Shown here piece by piece: positions 1-6,550 of a stretch of 7,989 nt of DNA. The notes under the pieces were generated by a model, which was not told the origin of the DNA, made no database searches, and saw only the letters and a list, made by a program, of their open reading frames with translations. Made by a program: the position numbers and the translations under genes. The stretch comes from a bacterium. GTDB taxonomy: Bacteria > Patescibacteriota > Minisyncoccia > UBA6257 > 2-01-FULL-56-20. The stretch's first letter is position 1, and every line of letters begins with the position of its first letter. The DNA is taken from NCBI GenBank assembly GCA_021780545.1, contig JAJXYP010000030.1, forward strand, positions 1 through 7,989. Reading direction: 5' to 3'.

Positions 1-1
1 G

Positions 2-892
2 GCGGCACCCGCTTCGCGGAGTATCCTGGATAAATGGATCGTCGCGCGGTTCGGCGAGCTGGCGGCTTTGGTAACGGACAAGCTTGACGCATACGCGATC
101 CGCGAAGCTGCGCTCGATATCGAGCGGTTCGTTGACGATTTGTCGCGCTGGTATATCCGGCGTTCCCGCCGGCGTCTCCAGCGCCCGGAAGATCGGAAGG
201 ACTATGAAGCCGCGTCAGCGACGCTCGGTTTCGTTCTGCGTGAACTCGCGAAACTGATGGCGCCCTTTACGCCTTTTTTTGCCGAATCGCTCTATGCCGC
301 GCTTGGCGGCGGGAAGGAGTCGGTGCATTTGGAGGACTGGCCGGAGGTTTCTTCCCGCGGCTTGCCGGCTCCGGCGAAGAAATTGATTGCGCGCATGGCG
401 ATAATCCGTGATCTCGCGGCGGCCGGCCTCGCGAAGCGCGCGGAGGCGGGCATTAAAGTTCGCCAGCCGCTCGCGGCGATTTTCGTCGCAAAGTCGGCGT
501 CCGCGGCGGACGCGCTTTCCGATCGGGCGCTCGCCGCGATACTCGCCGAAGAGGTGAATGTGAAGCGGACGGTAATTGATTCAAGGATCAAGGAAGGCGT
601 CGCGCTTGATGTCGTCATCACGCCAGCGCTGCGGGAGGAGGGGATTCTCCGTGATGTTATCCGCATGGCTCAGGAACTCCGCCAGACGGCGGGCCTCGCG
701 CCTCGCGACCGTATCGCGCTTATGCTTGACGCATCTGACGAGGTGCGGGCGGCGGTGGTTAAGCGCGAAGCAGCGCTCCGCGCCGATGTCGGCGCGAAAT
801 CCGTAAGCTACGCCCGGTCGGATAAATTTATTGCCGAACAAAAGACGAAACTCGAGGGCAGCGATTTATGGATAGGACTGAGGAAGGTATAG
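2..892 (+). CDS. ileS: Isoleucyl-tRNA synthetase, C-terminal part (5' end outside the window)
   Basis: This is the last 296 residues of IleRS, which charges tRNA-Ile with isoleucine in the cytoplasm; the catalytic and editing domains lie upstream of the window. The frame is open from base 2. The fragment opens with the anticodon-binding domain (LDKW near residue 9, DDLSRWYIRRSRRR at 45-58, MAPFTPFFAESLY at 86-98, HLEDWP at 109-114). It continues into the C-terminal domain of the type 2 family (RAEAGIKVRQPL at 146-157, then AGLAPRDRI). The RWYIRRSRRR segment and the absence of any cysteine, hence of the CxxC zinc finger ending classical bacterial IleRS, point to the eukaryote-like/type 2 class, several members of which tolerate mupirocin. 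A TTG at 68 is an internal codon, not the start. The gene ends TAG-AAG-TAG, giving a second in-frame stop two codons on, and converges on trpS with 12 bases between them. Confidence 0.95.
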   Translation, partial: AAPASRSILDKWIVARFGELAALVTDKLDAYAIREAALDIERFVDDLSRWYIRRSRRRLQRPEDRKDYEAASATLGFVLRELAKLMAPFTPFFAESLYAALGGGKESVHLEDWPEVSSRGLPAPAKKLIARMAIIRDLAAAGLAKRAEAGIKVRQPLAAIFVAKSASAADALSDRALAAILAEEVNVKRTVIDSRIKEGVALDVVITPALREEGILRDVIRMAQELRQTAGLAPRDRIALMLDASDEVRAAVVKREAALRADVGAKSVSYARSDKFIAEQKTKLEGSDLWIGLRKV

Positions 893-904
893 AAGTAGTC
901 CTCC

Positions 905-1900
905 TTATACCGCCAGCCCCAATTTCTCTTTCACGTCGTGCATCGTTTCCGCGGCCATCCGGTTGGCTTTGGCGGATCCTTCGGCGAGCATAGCCGTGAT
1001 GCGTTCGGGGTGTCGGGCGAGTTCCGCTTTCGCTTTGCGGTAGGGCTCGAAGCGCCGGGCGACGGCTTCGGCGAGTCCGCGTTTAAAGTCGGCGTACTGT
1101 TTTCCGGCGAATAATTTGGCGATGGTTTTCGGTTCGCGCCGGTCGGGATCGACGGCGGCGTAAAGATCGAGGAGATTGGCGAGGCCGGGCCGGTGGTCCG
1201 GATCATAGGCGACCTCGGAGCCGGAGTCGGTTACCGCGCGGGCGATTTTTGCCCGCACGGCGTCCGCATCATCGTCGAGGAACAGGCATCCTTCGGGCTG
1301 CGACTTCGACATTTTTTTAGCCGGATCTTTTAAGCTCATGATGCGCGGCGTCCGGGCAAGGAGGCCTTTCGGTTCAATGAAGGTTTTTCCGAACCGGTTG
1401 TTGAATTTGCGCGCCAGCGTCCGGGCAAGTTCGATGTGCTGCAGTTGATCGTCGCCAACGGGGACCGCAGCCGCACGGTAGAGGAGAATGTCGGCGGCCA
1501 TGAGGACCGGATAATCGAAGAGGCCGACGTTCACGTTTTCTTTTTGCCGCGCTGCTTTGTCCTTGTATTGCGTCATTCGCTCAAGCTCGCCGATCGGTGT
1601 TATGGTATTCAGAATCCAGGCGAGCTCGCTGTGTGCCGCCACCTGCGACTGTTGGAAAATGACCGATCGCGCAGGGTCGAGACCCGCTGCCAGAAAATCC
1701 GCCGCGACGGCGAGAATCTGTTCTTTCTTCTCTTTCGGGTCGAAGGATTCCGTGATGGAATGCAGATCGACGACGCAGAACAGGCAGTCGAATTTCCCCG
1801 ATTCCTGGAGTGCCGCGAAGTGTTCGAGGGCGCCGAAATAGTTGCCGACGTGGAGCCGCTCGGACGGTTGGATGCCCGAAAAGAGAATCGGCTTCGCCAT
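905..1900 (-). CDS. trpS: Tryptophanyl-tRNA synthetase
   Basis: A full-length class Ic aminoacyl-tRNA synthetase (331 aa, the usual bacterial TrpRS length) that activates tryptophan with ATP and attaches it to tRNA-Trp. Visible motifs are SGIQPSERLHVGNYFG near residues 8-23 with the HIGH-type signature HVGN at 17-20, ERMTQYKDKA at 107-116, the substrate-pocket segment PVGDDQ at 147-152, and an intact KMSKS loop at 196-200. The gene lies 14 bases after the stop of rnj on the same strand, with no terminator between, so it is probably the last gene of an rnj-trpS transcript. An AGGA lies only 2 bases before the ATG, too close to be a good Shine-Dalgarno. A TATTAT box overlapping the end of rnj could be a weak internal promoter. 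The stop is TAA. The function is secure from the motifs. Confidence 0.97.
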   Translation of the reverse strand: MAKPILFSGIQPSERLHVGNYFGALEHFAALQESGKFDCLFCVVDLHSITESFDPKEKKEQILAVAADFLAAGLDPARSVIFQQSQVAAHSELAWILNTITPIGELERMTQYKDKAARQKENVNVGLFDYPVLMAADILLYRAAAVPVGDDQLQHIELARTLARKFNNRFGKTFIEPKGLLARTPRIMSLKDPAKKMSKSQPEGCLFLDDDADAVRAKIARAVTDSGSEVAYDPDHRPGLANLLDLYAAVDPDRREPKTIAKLFAGKQYADFKRGLAEAVARRFEPYRKAKAELARHPERITAMLAEGSAKANRMAAETMHDVKEKLGLAV

Positions 1901-1914
1901 ATTCCTATATAATA

Positions 1915-3849
1915 CTAGATTTCTATTATAACGGGCAGGATCATCGGTCGCCGGCGCGTCCGGTTATAGATATACTGTCCGACCTGGTCGCGAATCAGCG
2001 TTTTGAGATAATCGGGTTCGGTTTCCTTATTCTGGGGAAGGCGCTGCATGATGCCGCGGATGCGTTTTCGGATTTCATCCAGAATTTCCTGGTTCTCTTT
2101 CAGGTAGATGAAGCCGCGCGAGATGATGTCGGGGTTCTTGAGGAGCTGGCCGGCTTTGCCGCCGTTGCGGCTCATCGTCATAATAATGATCATCATGCCT
2201 TCAGCCGCGAGCGCTTGCCGGTCGCGGATGACGATTTCTTCGACGTCGCCGACGCCGAGGCCGTCCACCATGACGTAGAATGCGGGCACGGTCTCCCGGG
2301 TGATCCGGAATCCATCGGGCGTGAGTTCGGCCACCTGGCCGTTGTCCATCAGGATGACGTTTTCCTTCGGGATGCCGACTTCGCGTGCGGACTGGCCATT
2401 TGCGGCGCGCATGAAGTAGTAGCCGTGGACCGGTACGAGGAATTTCGGCCGGATGAGCTTCATGACGAGCATCAGGTCGTCTTTCGGAGCGTGGCCCGAG
2501 GAATGGATGTCGACCAGGGCCGAGTGGTAAACGATCGCGCCCTGGCGCGCCAGGTTGTCCTTGACCGCCTGGACGCTGCGCTCGTTGCCCGGGATGACGG
2601 ACGACGAGAGCACGAACGAATCGCCGGGTTTCACTTTGACGTGGCGGTGTTCGCCGTTGATCATCTTCATAAGACCGGCGTTCGATTCGCCTTGGGCGCC
2701 TGTCGAAAGGATCAGAATCTTATCGTCTTTATATTTGGCGATTTCCTCGACGGCGATGATCGTTCCCTCCTTGGCCTTGATGAAGCCGAGCGTCTCCGCG
2801 ATTTGGATGTTTGTTTTCATCGAGTAGCCGTTCAGGGCGACCTTGCGGCCGAGCCGCTCAGCGATTTTGATGATTTCGCCGATACGGGTGAGAAGCGAGG
2901 CGAAAGTGGCGACGATAATGCGCCCTTCGGCGTGCGAGAAAATCTCCTCGAGATTCCGCTCGACGGTTTTTTCCGACACCGAATGCCCCGGCCGTTCGGC
3001 CGCGGTGCTGTCCACCATGAAACTATGGACGCCCATATCGCCGATCTTTTCGAACTCCTCGAGGCCGTGCGGGTTGCCTTCGTCGTCATAGTCGAGCCGG
3101 AAGTCCGCGAAGTGCACGATGTTGCCGATCGGGGTTTTCATCAGCACGCCCGTCGTTTCGGGAATGGTGTGCGGCACGCCGAAAAAGCGGGCCGTGAAAT
3201 AATTGGAAAGCTTGAGTTCGTCGCCGTTTTTTACGGTGATGATTTTCATTTTCGGCGCGTTCGGGAAATCTTCCTGCCGTTTTTCGATGATTGCTTTCGT
3301 GATGGAGGTTGCGTAAATCGGGGGATTGCCGAGCTTTGCGAGGAGGTGTGGCAGAGCGCCGATGTGGTCGTAGTGGCCGTGGGTCAGGACGATCGCCTGG
3401 ATGTTCTGGCGCTTCCGCTCGAGGTATTGGACGTTCGGGATGATGTAATCGATGCCCGGCGTTTCCTCTTCGGCAAATTGCAAGCCGGCATCGATCAGGA
3501 TGATTTCGTCGCGGTATTCGAGGAACATGCAGTTCCGGCCGATTTCCTCGAGGCCGCCCAGCGGCACAAACCGGACTGCGTTCGGATTCGGAGGCGCCGC
3601 CGCCGCCGCTCCTTTTTCTTCGCGGGGCGGGGTATAGCTGAATTTGCGTTCCGAAATACGGCCGCCAACTTGGATGGTGCCCGGTTCTTTCGGCGCGATG
3701 CGGGGGCGATGTCCCGCCGGCCGATTGGGGCGGCTGGAACGGCCTGGCTGGCTGGGCCGGTTTAGTTGATTTGGCTGCGCCGCAGCGGTTTCCCGCGGCG
3801 AATCAGCCGGCTTGCTGCGCTGACGGTCTGTTTTTCTTATCGTATTCAT
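1915..3849 (-). CDS. rnj: Ribonuclease J (metallo-beta-lactamase/beta-CASP) with a long disordered N-terminus
   Basis: RNase J is a zinc-dependent endo- and 5'-3' exoribonuclease for mRNA decay and rRNA/tRNA maturation. Counted from the ATG at 3849 (644 aa), residues 1 to about 90 are a low-complexity Pro/Arg/Gln/Ser-rich extension with an alanine run. The metallo-beta-lactamase core starts at about 92 (VRFVPLGGLEEIGRN). The metal motif THGHYDH places His157, His159, Asp161 and His162; His227 and the ADFRLD segment follow. The beta-CASP part shows STGAQGES and SSSVIPGNE, then IHSSGHAP (His453) and PVHGYYFM. The end, RRRPMILPVIIEI, matches the canonical C-terminus, so the extra length over the usual ~555 aa is all N-terminal. 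An in-frame TTG at 3858 would add three residues. I chose ATG; neither start has a clear Shine-Dalgarno. The stop is TAG. The gene lies between tRNA-Leu and trpS. Confidence 0.95.
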   Translation of the reverse strand: MNTIRKTDRQRSKPADSPRETAAAQPNQLNRPSQPGRSSRPNRPAGHRPRIAPKEPGTIQVGGRISERKFSYTPPREEKGAAAAAPPNPNAVRFVPLGGLEEIGRNCMFLEYRDEIILIDAGLQFAEEETPGIDYIIPNVQYLERKRQNIQAIVLTHGHYDHIGALPHLLAKLGNPPIYATSITKAIIEKRQEDFPNAPKMKIITVKNGDELKLSNYFTARFFGVPHTIPETTGVLMKTPIGNIVHFADFRLDYDDEGNPHGLEEFEKIGDMGVHSFMVDSTAAERPGHSVSEKTVERNLEEIFSHAEGRIIVATFASLLTRIGEIIKIAERLGRKVALNGYSMKTNIQIAETLGFIKAKEGTIIAVEEIAKYKDDKILILSTGAQGESNAGLMKMINGEHRHVKVKPGDSFVLSSSVIPGNERSVQAVKDNLARQGAIVYHSALVDIHSSGHAPKDDLMLVMKLIRPKFLVPVHGYYFMRAANGQSAREVGIPKENVILMDNGQVAELTPDGFRITRETVPAFYVMVDGLGVGDVEEIVIRDRQALAAEGMMIIIMTMSRNGGKAGQLLKNPDIISRGFIYLKENQEILDEIRKRIRGIMQRLPQNKETEPDYLKTLIRDQVGQYIYNRTRRRPMILPVIIEI

Positions 3850-3860
3850 ACGATGCAACT

Positions 3861-3895
3861 GATTATTAATTTATTTAATTTTTTCTTTTCAAACG
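3861..3895 (-). promoter_or_regulatory. AT-rich spacer before rnj, possible weak promoter
   Basis: Between the tRNA 3' end and the rnj start the minus strand is almost pure A/T, in contrast to the GC-rich genes around it. It holds TTGAAA (3892-3887) followed after about 19 bases by AATAAT, a possible -35/-10 pair with long spacing. If used, the transcript would start within about ten bases of the rnj start. Alternatively the stretch is only an unstructured linker between a processed tRNA and rnj. There is no U-tract terminator here. Confidence 0.3.
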
Positions 3896-3896
3896 G

Positions 3897-3980
3897 TGCT
3901 CGGGAGGAGATTTGAACTCCTATGGTCTTGCGACCGCTGGTACCTGAAACCAGTGCGTCTGCCAGTTCCGCCACCCGAGC
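3897..3980 (-). tRNA. tRNA-Leu, anticodon CAG
   Basis: Read on the minus strand, the 84 bases fold as a class II tRNA. The acceptor stem is GCTCGGG/CCCGAGC, the D stem GCG/CGC, and the anticodon stem CTGGT/ACCAG with loop TTCAGGT. The anticodon CAG lies at plus positions 3946-3944 and reads the leucine codon CTG. The long variable arm is GGTC-GCAA-GACC, and the T arm is AGGAG-TTCAAAT-CTCCT. The discriminator is A, as expected for leucine. The next bases are CCG, so the 3' CCA is not fully encoded and must be completed by CCA-adding enzyme. A strong promoter lies just upstream. No terminator follows before rnj, 47 bases downstream, so 3' processing from a longer transcript is likely. Confidence 0.97.
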
Positions 3981-4005
3981 GGAAAGAACCTATTGGCGAA
4001 AAATC

Positions 4006-4035
4006 AGTATAGCACAGACGGTTTTGAAAAGTCAA
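4006..4035 (-). promoter_or_regulatory. Strong sigma70-type promoter of tRNA-Leu
   Basis: On the minus strand, TTGACT (4035-4030) is followed after 18 bases by TATACT (4011-4006), with an extended -10 TGC immediately before it. Transcription should start near 3999-4000, leaving a 5' leader of about 20 bases for RNase P to remove. Both boxes are near consensus. The promoter lies between the solute-binding protein stop and the tRNA, and may also supply rnj and trpS because no terminator is visible after the tRNA. Confidence 0.8.
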
Positions 4036-4077
4036 ACAGCTGCGGGAAGCCGTCCATCCTTGCCCGATACGCCTCCG

Positions 4078-5793
4078 CTATTTTAACACACGCGCCGTAT
4101 CAAGGTACCAGCCCGCCATCTGCTGCGCAATATCCGATGGATCGCCGAGGGATTCCTGGGTTGAAACGCCGCGGACATTGTTCGCCGCGACGTAGAGGTA
4201 GTCGGGCGAATAGAGGAAGACGGCCGGCGTGTCGGCGACGATGTCCGCCTGGGCGGCGGCGAATTCCGCCGTGCGCGATGCGTCGCTCATGTTTTGCCGC
4301 GCATCCTCGACAAGCGCATCGACACTCTTGTTTTGATAGATTGCGAGATTGAGGCCCGGCGAGAATCGCTGGGACGAATCCCAGAACGAGAAGAGGTCCG
4401 AGTTCGGGCCGAGGACGTTGCCGAAAAGCAGTGATTCGTAGTTGCGGTTTCTGATGTCGTTTGCGACGATATTCTCCGTCGTGTCGGTCGCGATCGTCAC
4501 CTGGGCGCCGAGCGAACTCCATTCGTTCTGGAGCGCTTGGGCGGTGCGAACCAGGAAGCCGATGTCCGGCACCGTCAGATTGACCGCGAGCGGCACGGCG
4601 GTTTGTTGAATCATGTGCGTCCGGAATCCGGTTGAGGAGCTGATATTCCATCCGGCCTGGGTCAAAAGCGCGGCGGCGGCGTCAAGCGGCGTTTCGGGCG
4701 TCCCCGAGGCGGTTGAAGAAGAACCGGGTGCCTGATTTGGAGTCGATGTCGATATCGGATTGCCGCCGACCGGCGCATAGTATGGCGCATCGGGCGGTAT
4801 GGGGCCATAGTCGGGAACGCCGTGGCCGTCGAGCGCCTGGCTGACCAGCGCGTTGCGATCGACTGTCATCGAAAGGGCCGCACGGACGGCCGGATCCTGC
4901 AGGGCAAGGTTCTTGCTTTGATTGAAGAAGACTGCGTAATATCCGGGCGTGCGCCAGGTGAGGAGCTGGTAGGGCCGGTCGATCGCGGCCAGGTCGCCAT
5001 TCGTCGCGCCACCGAATCCGTCGATTTGCCCGGCATTGAAGGCATTGATTAAATCGGTTGTGTTCCGAAAGAAGGCGAAATCGAGATTGGGAATAAGGGG
5101 GTGGCTACCGGCATACCCCCCCCACGCCTTGAGTTTGTAATCAGTGATGAATCCGTCGGCGCCCTGGTTATAGGAAACGAATTCATACGGTCCCGCGCCC
5201 ACCGGTTTCAGCGTGTAATCGGACAGCCGCCAGTTGCCCGGCGGGACGTCGGCAAAAAGATGTTTCGGAACGATATAGAGCCGGCTGAGATCATCCGCGA
5301 AGAAGGCATACGGATTGGCAAGCTTAAATTGTACTTCGAGCTCGCTTACGCGGTTTGCCGTGACGCCTTGCCATGCGGTTGCGAGCGGGGAATCAGCGTC
5401 GGGGTTTTGGATACTTTGCACCGTGAAGATGATGTCGTCGCTGGTGAGTTGGGCGCCGTCCTGCCAGGTCAGCCCGCTTTTGAGGTGCACGGTCCAGGTG
5501 CGGCCGCCTGGCGATGACGTAATCTGATCCGCAACATCGGCCACGTTCGGATAAACAAGCTTCACGAGCTCCAGATCGGCTTCGCTCCGGGCGGTTACCG
5601 GATTGACGTACTCCGGTTGACCGACGAGTCCCGGCCGATAGGTGCCGCCGGGCGCGGGGACCATCCGCGTCGATTGGGCAATCACGATTCCAATAACGGC
5701 GAAAAAGCTCGCGGCCGCGATTGCGGCGGACGAGAGAAATATCGCGCGTTCCTTCGGGGTGAAGGCCGAGAGCAGGTTTTTCAGGAAGGACAT
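4078..5793 (-). CDS. Membrane-anchored peptide/oligopeptide-type ABC solute-binding protein (SBP family 5)
   Basis: A 571-residue extracytoplasmic binding protein of the DppA/OppA type (SBP_bac_5). Residues 1-16 are short and basic, and 17-39 form one hydrophobic helix ending GIVIAQ. There is no lipobox cysteine, so it is probably held by an uncleaved signal anchor rather than a lipid. Family hallmarks are YVNP (62-65), LTWQDGAQLTSDDIIFT (108-124), PVGAGPYEF (197-205) and VRAALSMTVDRNALV (303-317). A Ser/Thr/Pro-rich insert lies at about 347-369. Its start codon shares one base with the secG stop (TAATG), indicating translational coupling. No permease or ATPase gene is visible here, so the substrate is unknown and partners must be encoded elsewhere, if they exist. 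Codons for Trp224-Gly226 contain eight consecutive G. The stop is TAG. The family call is firm; transport of peptides is inferred. Confidence 0.9.
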   Translation of the reverse strand: MSFLKNLLSAFTPKERAIFLSSAAIAAASFFAVIGIVIAQSTRMVPAPGGTYRPGLVGQPEYVNPVTARSEADLELVKLVYPNVADVADQITSSPGGRTWTVHLKSGLTWQDGAQLTSDDIIFTVQSIQNPDADSPLATAWQGVTANRVSELEVQFKLANPYAFFADDLSRLYIVPKHLFADVPPGNWRLSDYTLKPVGAGPYEFVSYNQGADGFITDYKLKAWGGYAGSHPLIPNLDFAFFRNTTDLINAFNAGQIDGFGGATNGDLAAIDRPYQLLTWRTPGYYAVFFNQSKNLALQDPAVRAALSMTVDRNALVSQALDGHGVPDYGPIPPDAPYYAPVGGNPISTSTPNQAPGSSSTASGTPETPLDAAAALLTQAGWNISSSTGFRTHMIQQTAVPLAVNLTVPDIGFLVRTAQALQNEWSSLGAQVTIATDTTENIVANDIRNRNYESLLFGNVLGPNSDLFSFWDSSQRFSPGLNLAIYQNKSVDALVEDARQNMSDASRTAEFAAAQADIVADTPAVFLYSPDYLYVAANNVRGVSTQESLGDPSDIAQQMAGWYLDTARVLK

Positions 5794-6005
5794 TACGAAT
5801 GCACCAGCTGGTAGAGCGAAAGCGCCACGAAAATTATCGTGAGAACGATGGTTGCATAAAGCGCCGTTTTTTCCATGCCGCGGCGCGTCTGATAGGCGCT
5901 GCCGCTATCGCCGCCGCCCATGAGTCCAGACATACCGGCGGAGCGCTGCTGCAGCAGGATGAGCGTAATGATTGCAATGGAAAGCAGGATTTGAATGACG
6001 GCCAT
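5793..6005 (-). CDS. secG: Preprotein translocase subunit SecG
   Basis: SecG is the small accessory subunit of the SecYEG channel in the cytoplasmic membrane and aids SecA-driven export. The 70-residue product has the family layout: a transmembrane helix at about 3-18, LLQQ at 17-20, a Gly/Ser/Met-rich loop (GMSGLMGGGDSGSA), RRGMEK at 41-46, and a second helix at about 47-66. It follows the YvlD-like gene by 40 bases and overlaps the solute-binding protein gene by one base (TAATG). A substrate of the Sec route thus lies directly behind a Sec subunit in the same transcript. No Shine-Dalgarno is visible before its ATG. The stop is TAA. Confidence 0.95.
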   Translation of the reverse strand: MAVIQILLSIAIITLILLQQRSAGMSGLMGGGDSGSAYQTRRGMEKTALYATIVLTIIFVALSLYQLVHS

Positions 6006-6044
6006 GATTTATGTTGATTGACTTAGCTTACTATGGACGGGTCT

Positions 6045-6053
6045 ATTATGCCA
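6045..6053 (-). promoter_or_regulatory. Candidate extended -10 promoter for secG
   Basis: TGGCATAAT on the minus strand resembles the extended -10 TGnTATAAT with one mismatch. It overlaps the end of the upstream YvlD-like gene. No good -35 box is seen. A start here would give secG a leader of about 30 bases. Read-through from the upstream gene is equally possible. Confidence 0.35.
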
Positions 6054-6411
6054 GATGGATGATGAAATTGATTATGCTCACGATGAGCGTGGCGAAAATG
6101 AGGGCTGGAATCGTCTGAATGGTAATACTTCCGTGAATGAAGTCAAGGCGCTGCGAGAGGGAAGCGGCGAACCAGAGGATGAGGGCATTCACAATGATGA
6201 GGCCAAGGCCGAGCGTAATTACGATGACCGGACCGAAGATGAGCGTAAGAATTGGCTTCAGGATGAAATTGAGGATGACGAGCATAAGGCCGAGAAGCAT
6301 AAGGCCGAGAAGCGGCGCCGTGAGGACGAATCCCGGCACCCAGCGGTTCGCGAGCCAGAGGGCGAATGCGTTGCCGGCGGTGAGGAGGATCAGTTTTGCG
6401 ATCCAATGCAT
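6046..6411 (-). CDS. Four-helix membrane protein of the YvlD / phage_holin_4_2 family (PF04020-like)
   Basis: A 121-residue, strongly hydrophobic protein with four predicted membrane helices at about 3-21, 30-50, 54-81 and 100-119. The pattern, with W-x-PGF near residue 24, N48-F-I-L-K-P in helix 2 and a short polar loop SLSQRLDF before helix 4, fits the family annotated as 'phage holin family' or YvlD. Members are mostly chromosomal envelope proteins of unknown role, and nothing phage-like is seen nearby. Helix 2 contains a five-residue tandem repeat (LLGLM twice) encoded by a 15-base direct repeat. The gene ends in tandem stops TAA-TAG and precedes secG by 40 bases. The start is supported by an extended -10 box six bases upstream, which predicts a leaderless mRNA. 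A true holin function is unlikely. Confidence 0.82.
   Translation of the reverse strand: MHWIAKLILLTAGNAFALWLANRWVPGFVLTAPLLGLMLLGLMLVILNFILKPILTLIFGPVIVITLGLGLIIVNALILWFAASLSQRLDFIHGSITIQTIPALIFATLIVSIINFIIHLA
6283..6312. repeat. 15-bp tandem direct repeat inside the YvlD-like gene
   Basis: CATAAGGCCGAGAAG occurs twice in direct succession on the plus strand. In the gene on the minus strand it encodes LLGLM twice within the second membrane helix. The unit is five codons, so gain or loss keeps the frame but changes the helix length. Confidence 0.85.
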
Positions 6412-6417
6412 AGTATC

Positions 6418-6426
6418 AGTATATCA
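6418..6426 (-). promoter_or_regulatory. Extended -10 promoter giving a probable leaderless mRNA for the YvlD-like gene
   Basis: TGATATACT on the minus strand is an extended -10 element, followed by GATACT and then the ATG at 6411. With six bases between the -10 hexamer and the ATG, transcription should start at or within a base or two of the start codon. The -35 position is GC-rich and poor. The core TGnTATACTGAT is the same as in the tRNA-Leu promoter. Confidence 0.6.
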
Positions 6427-6498
6427 TGCGGCGCGATGGCCCGCGGCGTTTTTGTCCGGCGCGGGGCGCGCAGAACAAGGGGGCGGCGGGAGGACGGT

Positions 6499-6532
6499 AA
6501 AAAATCCGTCCGGCGTGGGGCATGCCGGACGG
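6499..6532 (-). terminator. Intrinsic terminator of the 222-aa membrane protein gene
   Basis: On the minus strand a perfect 9-bp stem, CCGTCCGGC/GCCGGACGG (6532-6524 with 6514-6506) around a 9-base loop, is followed by A and then six T (6504-6499). It lies 18 bases past the stop of the gene. Past the T-run comes ACCGTCC, so GGACGG of the stem's 3' arm could also pair downstream around the T-run. Confidence 0.88.
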
Positions 6533-6550
6533 AACATATTCTTGCCCGCA

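Noticed and set aside
1810..3765. Very long plus-strand open frame (651 codons) opposite rnj
   Set aside because: It is the antisense shadow of RNase J, whose motifs are intact on the minus strand. The plus-strand product is Asp/Arg/Phe-rich with no recognisable domain, as expected from a GC-biased mirror frame.
6018..6049. Plus-strand TTGACT ... TATTAT promoter-like pair between secG and the YvlD-like gene
   Set aside because: The spacer is 20 bases, too long, and nothing convincing is encoded downstream on the plus strand.
6046..6411. Prophage remnant suggested by the 'phage holin' family name
   Set aside because: No lysin, integrase, capsid or attachment-site features are nearby. The family is widespread as a chromosomal membrane protein, and the gene sits before secG.
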